The notes below the pieces were generated by a model that was given only the letters and a program-made list of their open reading frames with translations, was not told where the DNA came from and did not search any database. A stretch of 64,000 bases of DNA from Opisthorchis felineus (lineage: Eukaryota; Platyhelminthes; Trematoda; Opisthorchiida; Opisthorchiidae), in assembly GCA_004794785.1 (NCBI GenBank), contig SJOL01006485.1:729627-793626 (forward strand), written 5' to 3'. Numbering within the stretch: position 1 is the stretch's first letter; each line of letters starts with the position of its first letter. The position numbers and the translations under genes were made by a program. This document shows positions 49,640 to 60,438 of this stretch, piece by piece.

Positions 49640-50567
49640 GTGACTAGCTGAACGATGCAATGGGCGGACTTCAGGTACTCTGGCTGAAATCCGGGTACAA
49701 ATGCCCAAAAATCTATCGTCTGCAGAGAAGTGATGAAACCATTTTGTTAACAGTTGTGGGTACACGGCTTGACTGTATTGTGCGTCGCTTGCTCAAGGTT
49801 CACTTCACATCGAGATCTTGCTTCACCTCTATTCTGTGTTGCCTGATATCGGACTCACATAACTCTAGAAATTGATTCAACCTGTTGTGTTGAGGCTATC
49901 CAGAAAAATGGTGAGCTTTTTTACGGGGATGGAAAAAAATTCATTCACAGGAAAATTCACCGGTGGGTAAACTGACAAAGCAGTAGTATTAGTTTTGAAT
50001 AAATACTCCAAAGAAGTTCATTTGAAGGTCGCATGAAGAGAAAAATGTGGACATTCGTCAGGCTTTGATTGTTACATGGTCGGTTGGTCAACAACGCCAG
50101 ACGGATATTTTCGGCCCTAGGGCGAGTAGACAATACTGTACAATTTAGCTCTAGCCCGCTTCAGCTTTTCCATTAGCTACCCACATAATCAGTCAGTTTG
50201 TTTCCAGTTGAGAGACTATATACCTAAGAGAACAGATCGCCATCTGCCGTAGCGCGTGTTAAAACAAAAAAAAACCAGGATAGTAGCACGGCCAACTCCG
50301 AAAGGACAGAAGGCCAACCGTAGCCTTGCAAGATAGACGCTGGCCGAATCCAAATGAGGAAAATGCTGCAAACTGCGTACACAGTACACCACAGTACATG
50401 CCTTAATAAAAACCACCCACTTCAGAAAAACCCATCCAGATCCATGTTTTTCTGAGTGCTGTTAGTTAGTTGGTACACCAGCGGTGTGCTCATAATACAC
50501 TCTTAAGGCATCACATCTTGTTCTAATGGTCCTGAACACTTCAACTAGCGAGTGATTGCATGTTCGA
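49640..50567. other. No recognisable feature
   Basis: Nothing supported is visible. A plus-strand frame at 49660-49872 shows no motif. Confidence 0.45.
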
Positions 50568-50701
50568 ACATCACAAACGAGAGGTTCAGCTGGGTTCCAG
50601 GTGAGTCTCTCGCAAAACCAAATTTGTTTGCAAATGAGTGTATTTCGCTAATTACGTGCAATTTGGTTTCAAGTAGAACAAAAGTTTGACGGAAACTCGG
50701 G

Positions 50702-50754
50702 GACTGCGCCTACCTGATGAGCCCCAAGAAGGGCGAAACCGGTCGTGGGCTGTC
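50702..50754 (+). ncRNA. Hammerhead ribozyme, type I, intact core (copy 1)
   Basis: Stem I pairs GCCTAC (50708-50713) with GTGGGC (50745-50750). An outer GAC/GTC helix (50702-50704 with 50752-50754) lies beyond an internal loop. Core CTGATGA is at 50714-50720. Stem II is GCCC/GGGC (50721-50724, 50731-50734) with loop CAAGAA. GAAA is at 50735-50738. Stem III is the palindrome ACCGGT (50738-50743), which has almost no loop, as in metazoan hammerheads that are thought to act as dimers. Predicted cleavage follows C50744. Confidence 0.85.
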
Positions 50755-50994
50755 GAAGAATTTTCAGCAACCTTATGAGTAGTTTCCTTCATGAAAATAT
50801 ACTGCGATATCTCGAATATCGTACCAACTGAAACATGAGGCGGCCTGTGTGCAGCACATTCAGTTGAAGAACATCATAAACGAGAGACTCACTTGAGTCT
50901 CCCGTGAAAACCAAATTGATTTGCAAATGAGTGTATTTGTCGAAATCAGTCCAATTTGGGTTCAAGTAGAACATAAGGTTGACGGAAACTCGGG

Positions 50995-51047
50995 GACTGC
51001 GCCTACCTGATGAGCCCCAAGAAGGGCGAAACCGGTCGTGGGCTGTC
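50995..51047 (+). ncRNA. Hammerhead ribozyme, type I, intact core (copy 2)
   Basis: Identical in sequence to copy 1, shifted by 293 bases. Core CTGATGA is at 51007-51013, stem II at 51014-51017 with 51024-51027, GAAA at 51028-51031 and ACCGGT at 51031-51036, with cleavage expected after C51037. Together the two sites would release a 293-base RNA. Confidence 0.85.
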
Positions 51048-51464
51048 GAAGAATTTTCAGCAACCTTATGAGTAGTGTATTACGTATATACGTGTATCTC
51101 GATATCTCGAATATCGTAGTAACTGAAACATGAGGCGGCCTGGTGGAGCACATTCAGTTGCCTGGAGACATCACAAAGGAGAGATTCAGCTGGGTTCCAG
51201 GTGAGTGTCTCGTAAAACGAAATTTGTTTGCAAATGAATGTAGTTCGCTAATAAGTTTTCGCTTTTCTGTGCTGTTAATTCCGTAATTCCGAGCGAAAAA
51301 GGGTGACTATTCTGGATGATGAGACCAGTGTATATTCAAAGTGAGATGATACCCCTTATAAACTATTTCTTATCACATTCTTGAGGTTTCTTACTTATCC
51401 AGAGGTATCACATCTCCAAAGACATTTTCCCTTAATAACGCCATAAGTATAAACGACCCATAAT

Positions 51465-52779
51465 TTTAGTAGACCTGGAGTTCCAAGGCGCATTTGACTC
51501 AGTTGACCGGTCTGTTGTCCTTAACCTGCTTGTCCAGCAAAAAATGCTCCAGAAGTGTGTGGACATAGGTCCTCTGTATTTTCCAACATCCGGCTTCTGA
51601 GAGTATACAAGGAGCTCTAGAAAAGCCTCCGCACACAAAGTGGTGTACGGCAAGGTTGTCCATTCACTCCATTCCTATTTAACTTAGTGATGGACGAGGT
51701 AATAAGACGAACGCTGGAAATTATTCAAAATCCTGGTGTCTAGAAAACTGCCGACGAAAAGCTTGTCCACCTGGAGTATGCAGACAACATCATTCTAGTA
51801 TTCGAAGAGTAGAGGAAGGCGTAGGTGATTTGGGATGAACCGACCAAAGTCATCCCGTCCTTTGACATGCGCTTTGCACACAAAAGGTGTAAGGTCATGC
51901 TTATGAACATGCAGTCACTGAACACGTCACTTACAATTCAGGGAGAGGCACTGGAATTTGTGGAGCGTTTAACCTATCTTGGAGCTTTCATTGACTCCGG
52001 TTGTAGTGTGACAGATGAGTTGGTGCATTAGTATCCAAGGCACCGGTTGCGTTTGCTAATTTGGATCACCTACGGTGTCAAAGTGACATATCCCTGAATC
52101 TCAAGAGGCGTGTGTACCAGGCTACAATACGGGCTGTTTTTTGTATGGTTGTGAGACTTGGCCTGCCCGAGCAGCGGGACGGAAACATCTTCAGGTCTTC
52201 GACAACCGTCACCTCGGGACCATAGCTCGTGTGGGTTGGTGTCAGCGAATCCATAACGAGACACTTAGAAAGCGAGTGTTCGGTCGTACAACGGGGACTT
52301 CCATCGAAGATTGTATCCAGCACCAGGAGCTAATTTGCTAGTGTAGTGCACACACCGAACTATCATTTGACGAAGAGGATGCTGTTTTTCGTGCCAACTT
52401 CAGAGGGGGCACAAGCAGAGGTGACCAACCCTCGACCTGGTTGAGGGGTGTGAAAGAAATTACGAAAAATCTGGGTGATCTCAGTGTGACTCCCCTTCCA
52501 GGATGTGGACTGCGTGGTTGGAGACGCTGCAATATATGGCTGCTAATCGACGTCAGTGGCGTATCTGTTGGCACTGTCCATCCAGATTGTCTGAATGAGT
52601 GTCTGGAGCTGTAGGTTCCTCGGAATGATTGTGGTAGACTAGTACGGAGTTACTTCCCCATCCACTTTTATTCTTCCCATCTCAATAAGGCTTTGAAATA
52701 AATTGCAGCTGTATGTCATTGAAGCATAATTGTTGAACGCTTGATGTTGCGCTATCGATGATAATAATGATGAATAATT
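51465..52779 (+). mobile_element. 5'-truncated APE-type LINE with RT domain
   Basis: Reverse-transcriptase motifs appear in order: motif A 'LVDLEFQGAFDSVDRSVV' near 51470, motif B 'SGVRQGCPFTPFLFN' near 51650, and motif C LEYADN at 51771-51788, where the usual YADD has Asp changed to Asn. Then come 'FDMRFAHKRCKVMLMNMQS' near 51860, 'LTYLGAFIDSGCSVTDELV' near 51980, 'LYGCETWPARA' near 52140 and 'MKEI.K.LGD' homologue 'VKEITKNLGDLSVTPLPG' near 52450. The 3' UTR matches that at 330-490 and ends in a GATGATAATAATGATGA tail at 52757. Frameshifts and stops make it inactive. It starts about 200 bases downstream of the retrozyme array, on the same strand. Confidence 0.9.
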
Positions 52780-55534
52780 GGGCGGGGGAGACGGCTGTGA
52801 GTAATCCCATCACAAGGATCTCACAAGAGAATACGCGTCCCCTGGACGCGCAATTTCAGAGACAGGAAATTACGTTACACTATGTGGAGAAAATCTCTGA
52901 TTCACCCCGCCACAAAAACACCACAGTGTACACCCTCAATGTTCTCGATCCTTGTTTATTGGCTTTGCAGTAGTGTTGAACGGTTAGTAGCAAGAGCATT
53001 GATAAGACACTATCCGGCACCAACAGCGGGCAGTTCTTGACTTGGTCGATTGTAAAGCCCAGGATGAGAGCACAACGTGAATAGCTGATACATTCAACAG
53101 TCACAAATTAGGCTGGATGGCAAAGTTAGCATTAGGAAATCGGGCAGGAGAACTCACCTAAAATGTCTGACTAGTCGGTCCCACTCAGATTCAATCTTTT
53201 TCAAAAGTACGGACAGCAATTGGGTAGGATTAACAGGCATGTAGTGAACAAAAACGGATGCATCTCAAAGAGTGAGAATTCTTTATGGTTTCTGCTTCTA
53301 ACCCCACTTCACAGGAGACAAGAAATTGAACACTTTAACAAAAACGAGATTTTGAATCAAATCTGAGTTTTACTTCACTGCTCTCCTACCAACTGATCGT
53401 CCCAAACATAGTGTACTATTTTTAGGTTTATGGTTATGCCTTGCTGAACCTCTGTAGTGGATTCAAACTTTGCTAATTTTAGTGTTCCCCATAAAAACTC
53501 ACACCGAACTCATGCAATTTTCTCAAGTCAGACGGTGAGTACTTTTGAATTGGGTTCCATCAGACATATCGACCAGTGTCACTGGAATTCATCCAAGTTG
53601 CACTCTTCACCTGAGGTCATATCTCGGCGAGAGACTTGGTCAACACGTTTTAAGGGAAAACGTAGTCGTCTGAAATAGAAAATAAAAACTCGTACTGCAC
53701 TATCTCGCTTGATGCACTGATGCTAAGCTGAGCCAGTAAACATTTTAGGCATGAGTTGAGGGTGGAATTTGATGACTGAGTGGATTTCACTGAGTGAATG
53801 ATCATGAAGCCGTGAACCGAAAACCATGAGAAGGTAGCAGCCGAGATGGTAGAAATTTAGTTAGATCAACCAATGTTTATCGCGTTACTTCAGCCACAGA
53901 GCTGTCAGGGACACACGGATATCTGAATTCAACTTTCACCATGTCCCTGGGGACCAACAAATAATTTTCATGCACGACACTACGGATGGCCATATCATAC
54001 TCCATACCAGACCGGTTCAGTGCCTTACCAGGATTTGATAGTAAACTTTAGGTGCTGTTTGGGTCGTTCAGAGTTCGACGTGACTAAAATGAGATTCAAA
54101 GCTTGGCGATTAAAGAACGGTGGTAAACTAAACCTGGAAAACCAAGGTTATTGGTTATTTAGAAAAATGTGATAAAAAAGAACGCCATTTCAGAACAGCA
54201 TTTACAGAAGATAAAAATCCACCTAATTCATCTCAGTCCGCATTGTGTACTCATAAACATTTTTGTAGTACAAGATTTCGCGTTGCGTCGAACTCTCTGC
54301 CCGGAACCGTTGTTAATGACTGAGTAAAAAGTAGACCAAGTGCTCTCGCTCTACTCTCGGGAAAGTGCAAATTGAAATAGCTGCCCTACCTAATAGTCAA
54401 ACTTTGAGATATTCCATTCGGATCCAACATTCGTGCAGCTGCAATGGGATTTTTTTGAAACCAATGAAATTTGTCAACTGACAAGATAGAGAATAAACGG
54501 ATTAGTCGCTCTGGCTACTTACGAATTGAGAATAAATAGACCACGTTGAGTAGCGACGAGATTCATTAGTACAACTGCAAGCACAGTTTTTTTAGGTATG
54601 AATGAAAACCAGCGCTAACGAAAACAAAACACGGGAACTTAATTTTCGCCAAATACCCTACGGTAATAGGCCTACTGTTATTCTCAACAACTCCCTGGTA
54701 TGTAAATTTCTAGATGTGGCGTAAAGAGCTGCTTTCCTTACCTTCAACTTGGTTCTGACCAGGCTACATCTTACGGAATGACAAACTACAACCATATGGC
54801 TTATTCAGTTATTCAGTTGAGGAGATCTATATAACGTCAAATGAAAATCGATGATTAGAGGTATTAGAGATTCCAGTGTAATCTGGTTTCTTCTTGTAGT
54901 CTCGGTCCAGATAAGCACATTCTATGATCAGCGCAAAATGCGAACACTACGAAACGACAGTGACTGACGGACACAGACAGAAGTCTATTTCATCCCGCCA
55001 CTGAAAATTTTTGACTAGTCAGCAATTTGAAGAGAAGGAAACAATTATATTTCCTTGAAATACTGTCACGAAGTTTATAAAAGAAGCCCCACCCTCAGTG
55101 GCATAATTCATCGTCAAACTTCGTTTTGATGTGGACACTGACTCTAAACAAGAAATTGGAAATCGGTGCTGGTGAATTTGCTCCAAGTAACGCAACGGGT
55201 TAGGCGAGGAACACTCCTTCCGGAGAGCATAACAAAACAAATAAATGGTGCATTCAGCGGGTGCTCAAAACTTACTTGAAAACAGTACTGTTATTATCAC
55301 ATTGTTTTATTCCTGAATTTATAGGACATAAGTAGATCGTTTCCCTTGATTTAACCTCATAACTATTTCGTAGCTTCCAGCCGGGTGAGTGTGAAATTAG
55401 TTTAACTTACAAAACTTCAGCCTAAATTTTTCATTTTCCTTATTTTTCTTGAGTAGTGGTTGAGTAAACAGATAGTCATGTGAAAAAAAAGTTGAAAACA
55501 ACTAGCTAGCTACTTCCCAGCTGAACCCCTCCTT
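52780..55534. other. No firm feature
   Basis: A possible 80-base exon (acceptor cctctgtag before 53457, donor ACG|GTGAGT near 53536) has no further support. Nothing else is recognised. Confidence 0.4.
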
Positions 55535-55690
55535 TATGCTATTGTTCAACTGAACCTGCTACACCAGGCCACCTAATGTTTCATTTGGTAGGATATCATA
55601 ATACGTCTAAAAGTAACACACTACTCATAAGGTTACTGAAAACTCTTCGACAGCTCACAGTCCACAGCCCTTCTTGGAGCTTTTCCCAGA
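55535..55690 (-). repeat. Hammerhead repeat, truncated minus copy
   Basis: On the plus strand this reads 'ctacaccaggccacctaatg', 'actcataaggttactgaaaa' and 'ctcttcgacagctcacag', the reverse complement of family blocks. It stops inside the ribozyme, where the CTGATGA half is lost. Confidence 0.6.
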
Positions 55691-55694
55691 ATCA

Positions 55695-55965
55695 GGGCCT
55701 TCAGCAACCTTATGAGTAACGCGTTAGGTATAGACAGCAGCGGCAGCTCGGATATCCTACCAATTGGATTCAGTTGGGTCTTCCGTCAAAACAAAGTTCA
55801 CGACCGAATGAGTGTATTTGTCGAAGTCTGTCCAATTTGAGTTCAAGTAGAACACAAGGTTGACGGATATCCTGGGAGTGCGCCCACTTGATGAGCCCCA
55901 AGGAGGGCGAAACCGGTCGTGGGCTGTCGAAAATTGTTCAGCAACCTTATGAGTATTTCCCTTCA
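55695..55965 (+). repeat. Hammerhead repeat, plus copy with one core change
   Basis: This is a nearly complete unit. The ribozyme is at 55882-55926: stem I is perfect (GCCCAC with GTGGGC), stem II is GCCC/GGGC with loop CAAGGA, and GAAA and the ACCGGT palindrome are intact. The first core base is T at 55888 (TTGATGA for CTGATGA), which replaces the C3-G8 core pair by U-G and should weaken cleavage. It lies head to head with the minus copy just upstream. Confidence 0.75.
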
Positions 55966-57189
55966 CGGAAACTAGTTGTTTAATTTACATTCTATGGTTA
56001 CGTAGATTTCCTTGGATTTTGAGGAGATATGTGGAGTTCTTTTTAAAAAAATCAGCTACTGTTTGTTCTATGGTTTTCATTTGGTACCTCATATTCAAAA
56101 AGCGTCAGTTTCTTTACTTTTAAGCATACCTGAGGATAACCTGGGACTTTTTAGATCAGTTTTACTGAGATGTGAAGATGGAACAAACAACCACTGATAC
56201 CTCGTGATTAAAAGTGGCACCCCGTACATACTTCAGAGACAAACCACGAAGTGAGACAGAAGTGCTGTCATCTCACATGTTGGGTCGAAATTGACCCTGA
56301 AACACTATGGAAGAAGTGGAAGTGTGAACGTCGCCCAAGGCTCAGATTAGTACATTTGGTGGTACAGCTTGGCAAAATAGTATAGAGTAACTCAAGTTGG
56401 CTTCTGGAAAGAAACTTTACCTTCTAGTGTTACGACAGCATCTTTACCTCTATGACCTAGCTAACTATACCGAGGGCTCACTGCGATATTCGCATATTTT
56501 CTGCTACTAAGTGGATCTGACTAACACGGGCTTCTGCTGCTCCAAGTTGAGGACCGGAACACTTAGTTAGAGTTGCTGCTTACTAGTTCGTACTTACTAA
56601 TTTGTAACTTAACGTCACAGTCCACCCGCTGCCTTGCGTAAGGCTTTTAGCAAAGGGTTTGTTAGAGGGTCCTGGTCGTCTGTTTGTCTAGGTTTTGCAA
56701 TCCTTGAGTGGTCCAACCATTATACATCTTTGAACTTTGTAAGTAACGAAAATGTCACGCTGCACCGGCTATCGCGTGGTGCCGCGAATCGGAACGCCTT
56801 AATTGGTGCATATAAAGCATCCTGTAAAAGGCTGGATTCCACAATGTAGGCTCTGTTCAAGCAAGCGCAGCTCTCCGATTTTCTTTGCACTTCCCAGATC
56901 TGTCTAAAACACACACATCTCGCTTGCTTATTAAGAAGCTGCTAACCGAAACGTTTCGGCAAAATCTCCAAAGTCCACGATGTGAGAATATCTGTCCGCT
57001 GTGCCGCTTAACCGGCCTGTGTTAATCAATAGGTATGATATGAGAGTTTGACTCTGCTGGAGACCCAGAAGAACATTCCTCTGGTCTTAACTGAAATCGA
57101 ACTCGACCACTCATCAAAATAGGTATACTTGGAAACCGGGAAGTCCTGGGATGCCAGAAGAGTGATGCAATAGAAAAAGCAAGAAATTT
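55966..57189. other. No recognisable feature
   Basis: Frames at 56012-56194 and 56634-56846 have no known motif. Confidence 0.45.
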
Positions 57190-57450
57190 GGAATGCCTTG
57201 AGGTTGTTACGGTTGGTTCTTGAAACAGGTCCTCGGAGACCTCTTGTCAGTAAAGTCATCAAGGAGTACTACGGCTCTCTGGTATCCAACAAAACAATGG
57301 CGCTTGGGCAGTTGAGCAGGTACGTCAAACAACGGTCTATTCGGTCTTCTGATACTTTCCACTCGGACTCCCAGCCCGTAACAAGAACGTCGACAGTTGA
57401 CGCGAAACCCGCTTCAAGTCCAGAAGCGGGTTTCTTCTGTCTACGTTAGC
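57190..57450 (+). pseudogene. Possible LINE reverse-transcriptase relic
   Basis: The plus frame reads 'LLRLVLETGPRRPLVSKVIK' then 'EYYGSLV' and 'GQLSRYV'. This fits the spacing of the segment between RT motifs A and B in fluke LINEs (L..G.P..LV..I..YY...), with SGVRQGC no longer recognisable afterwards. Weak, but it sits next to a second RT relic. Confidence 0.35.
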
Positions 57451-57596
57451 ATAATCTGTTTACAACCACCGTTCGTTTGCTGTATTCAAACATGTTAGTG
57501 TCCGTCCCACTTATTTGCCTCGAACTGGAACAAACAAGTCATCCAGAAACTGTAGCGGATCGGTAAGAGTGTGCGTCTTCAAAACAGACACGCAAG

Positions 57597-58760
57597 GTGG
57601 ATGTGATAACCGCAGGAATATCAGTATATCAATGGTTGCTGCTGCAGATGAAACCCTGCCTCGTGAAAAGCAAGGGGAATTTTGACCAGGTGGAGGCTGT
57701 ATCGAGTACATATTCACATACCATCAAATGTTATAACGGCGCCATATGTACAGGTGACTCACAATATTGGTGTTTCCATTCTCCAGGGGTGTACTCGACC
57801 CTGCGGATTATGAGTTGTTTTGTCTATGCACGAGCAACACGGAATGCACTGGAGGATCTTAAACGTCGTGAGGCCATCTATATTCATGTACTTTTGTGTG
57901 TATGTGTTTATACAGAACTCTCTAAATCCTTTGCTAACCGAATGGTGTCGGAAAAGAATGTTCACTTTTTCCATTTCGATTCTGACGAAACAGGAAGCGA
58001 ATGCTGGAAGATCTCCAAGGTTCTGGTATCAAAATCGTTACTTGTGAGTATCTGTACGAAATATGCGAACAAAATCGCCCCAAGTCCTGAAGACGGACAG
58101 AAAACGCAAGCGCTACTGGATAAACTAATCATCACTGTATCATCTTTTCGCCCGCCCCTTGTGCCCACAGAGTGTACATTTATGACTCAGAATGTGCAGT
58201 CTCTCACCTTTCCTCTTGCTACTTAAAAAGTAACGAAGATGCTGGGGATTTTCGCACATCTCGGCACGTATATCAACCCTAAGGGACGTGCCTGGCCAGG
58301 TGAGTGCACGGATCTCAGAGGTTCGGATCACAATAGCTGGTTTACGCCGCTTGCGAGCAGTAGTGGTCGCGTGACGTGGCTCATGCGGGCAGATGGCCTG
58401 CAGTCTTTTCAGATTGTCGACAATGGGTGTCTCAAGACAGTTGCTGGTATTGGAAGGGGCCAACAAATTAGTAGCCAAGCCAATCAAAAACTGGCAGTTT
58501 TTTTACGCACCAAATACACTAGTTTCTGGAAACACTAAGAGACATAAACTAGTGACTCGATCAACTGTTAAGCATACCTATTCAAGGACAGGTACTGCTA
58601 TGCGTGCCTACTACAAAGTGACACATATTGCGAGGTTGGGGAAGTGTGACTTGGCAGAAAGACGTCAGACAGCTTGCGAGCGGTTCAGATGATGCTGGTG
58701 GGGTATTTGTGACCCTCTATTGGCTGCAGACTTTGCGAAATATGGCGGCTAGCTGAAGTT
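57597..58760 (+). pseudogene. Highly diverged LINE reverse-transcriptase relic
   Basis: The first 209 codons (57597-58223) are uninterrupted and still follow the RT order despite heavy change. 'VYTELSKSFANRMVSEKNVHF' stands where intact elements have VYGELS.SF...SGVRQGCP. 'FHFDSDETG' fits LFNFVIDEI, and 'YANKIAPSPEDGQKTQALLD' fits the YADD region. 'LVPTECTFMTQNVQSLTFPL' fits the APTKCKVML...QSLN.PLT block. After a stop, other frames continue with 'LGTYINPKGRA' near 58260 and 'DNGCLKTVAGIGRGQQI' near 58420, matching the tail of the 51.5 kb LINE. Every catalytic motif is damaged. Confidence 0.6.
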
Positions 58761-59629
58761 TATCGTGCCCGTACTTTTAGTTTCTCTCCAGAGTAACAGG
58801 GTGTTTGGAGGCGTACGTGCCTCAGGATGATAGGCCTACACCAGAGTGCTTCTCTTTACTCCTTTATGTTTCGTCTTATGGCCTCAAGAAATAGACAAAT
58901 AAATCTTCTGGCTATGTCGTAGTGAAGCAACAATGTCAAAATGTCGTCGTCTACCTTGAATAAGAACTCCAGTTAATACGACCGACTGAAGCATTTCCTG
59001 GTATGTGGATATATCACAAAACCCGTGATTGAAAAAAAACATGCATCTTTCGGTGTGAGAAAACTGCGTGGGTCTCCTGTAGAGTTGTCAAATCAGGTCC
59101 ATCAAATCCCCTACTACTTTCTAACAACCTCGTAGTTTATTCAGACGACTCCATCCGCTCTACGGTGGCTGACTACGAAAGTTCACCCAAACAAACACAT
59201 GAGGAGTTCATATTTCTCTAGAAGTGTTCACAATCAACGTCAATTTTCGCGAACAGTGTTGAAAGTCAGGCTAAAGCCGTTTGCTCGATCAAAGAATTCA
59301 AACACAAATCACACAAACGATCACTTCAAACTTGCGTACCACAGTGTGCTTATGCGGTCGGGCTGGTTTGGCATCTCATCTAACCATGTTTATTTACTAT
59401 GGATTGGATTTCAAGGTCGCTGGATCGCTGTCCTTTGCTTTTCATGGTCCAGACATTCCGTAATTTGTGAGACATAATGACGCAAAAGTTCGTGAACGTC
59501 AGTGGATAACACTGAGTGTGGTGATCCTGTTCATTTCCATAGACTGAAAAATCAGTCACTAATAGCAAACATATGCACACATCCCAGCCGGAGACTATTT
59601 TCGGCTGAATATCTTATTATCGGTTCAGA
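58761..59629. other. No recognisable feature
   Basis: Nothing supported is visible. Frames at 59199-59477 lack motifs. Confidence 0.45.
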
Positions 59630-59720
59630 TGACCACAGCCCCCTTGCTCAGTTGGTTCAACTATGCAGACCCTGCTGTTTTGCTTGCGGGATCTGATCTT
59701 CAAATCATCGGTTCACCGGA
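59630..59720 (+). repeat. tRNA-derived SINE-like head
   Basis: 'TTGCTCAGTTGG' matches a Pol III A box at 11 of 12 positions (TAGCTCAGTTGG). 'TCTTCAAATCA' about 50 bases later resembles a B box. No full cloverleaf is seen. Confidence 0.4.
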
Positions 59721-59999
59721 AAATTCCATACTACGGGGCCAGCACACACGGTAAAGATTTGTTCCCCTTCTGCCTACTTCTGTATTGAAGAGACTAGACC
59801 TTACACCAGTGTGAAAATTGGTGCGCCTCCGTGACACACTAAGCTATAATGGGGATTATTTGTGTGCCGGTCGGGGATTCCTTCTCGTCAGGTTTGTCAG
59901 TACATCAGACTGACGTAGTCTCCTGGGCCTTCAGGTTGGGAGCTGGAACATGTGTAGTCACATATTCCTCAAAATTCGGACTACTCAGCTAATCTTGCA
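59721..59999. other. No recognisable feature
   Basis: Nothing supported is visible in this interval. Confidence 0.4.
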
Positions 60000-60130
60000 C
60001 AAATCACCAGTGTCTTGCGGTAGGACTCGCCAGCCAAGCTTCTTAGCTGATGACCCTGATCCTCCTTGTGCCTAGGATTGGCCGCCCTAGCAGTATCTTA
60101 GCCTACGTAAAAATGTGAACAGTACAGGCA
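60000..60130 (+). repeat. Second copy of the SINE-like repeat at 46.8 kb
   Basis: 'gtgcctaggattggccgccc' followed by 'tagcagtatcttagcc' matches the body of the fluke repeat whose other copy has the perfect B box at 46.77 kb. The tRNA-like head is not clear here. Confidence 0.45.
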
Positions 60131-60300
60131 TAATTTCATGCCAAAATGACTGTCCCCTGGTGTTATCAGTTAAGTCACCTTACTTGTTGTGTACAGCAGG
60201 GCAGATAGACGGAGACAGGCTGCTGCTGACGCTTCCCGTGTTTCTTTACTAGTATCTCCTTAATTCCGTCTTGTACTATTTGATCATCACTGTTCTGCAG

Positions 60301-60438
60301 GACCCGGCCACTTGCGTGTTAGCCATGCATCCAGAGAGGTGGCAAATAGCATGCCAACTTTCACGCACGCCAATTCTCGCCCGCTTGACAGACCTCGTTC
60401 CTCCGTTTTGTCACATCTTTCAGTGTGCAAACTCAGAG
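60301..60438 (+). CDS. Candidate 138-base internal exon, unknown protein
   Basis: A strong acceptor (tttgatcatcactgttctgcag, ending at 60300) is followed by 46 whole codons reading 'DPATCVLAMHPERWQIACQL' and onward to 'QCANSE'. The donor is GAG|GTGATT. Exon phase is 0-0. Codon third positions are richer in G/C than the flanks. No family is recognised. The donor departs from GTRAGT, so this is the best of several weak exon candidates. Confidence 0.35.

Larger units (their letters stand above)
50568..51255 (+). mobile_element. Retrozyme-like tandem array (about 2.3 units of 293 bases)
   Basis: The order is partial unit (50568-50744), complete unit (50745-51037) and partial unit (51038-51255). 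The complete unit is bounded on both sides by an identical hammerhead ribozyme. Each unit carries 'gcaaccttatgagtag', 'tctcgaatatcgta', 'ctgaaacatgaggcggcct', 'gcaaatga.tgtattt' and 'gttgacggaaactcgggg'. The outer partial units share a subtype sequence ('ttcagctgggttccagg') that the central unit lacks, so units of two subtypes are mixed. No protein is encoded. A metazoan retrozyme (small non-autonomous element moving through circular RNA) fits best. A ribozyme-bearing satellite or a Penelope terminal-repeat remnant is the alternative. Confidence 0.75.

Noticed and set aside
49242..49643. Plus-strand 133-codon frame opposite the zinc-finger promoter
   Set aside because: It lies in CpG-rich promoter sequence and overlaps other open frames; no motif.
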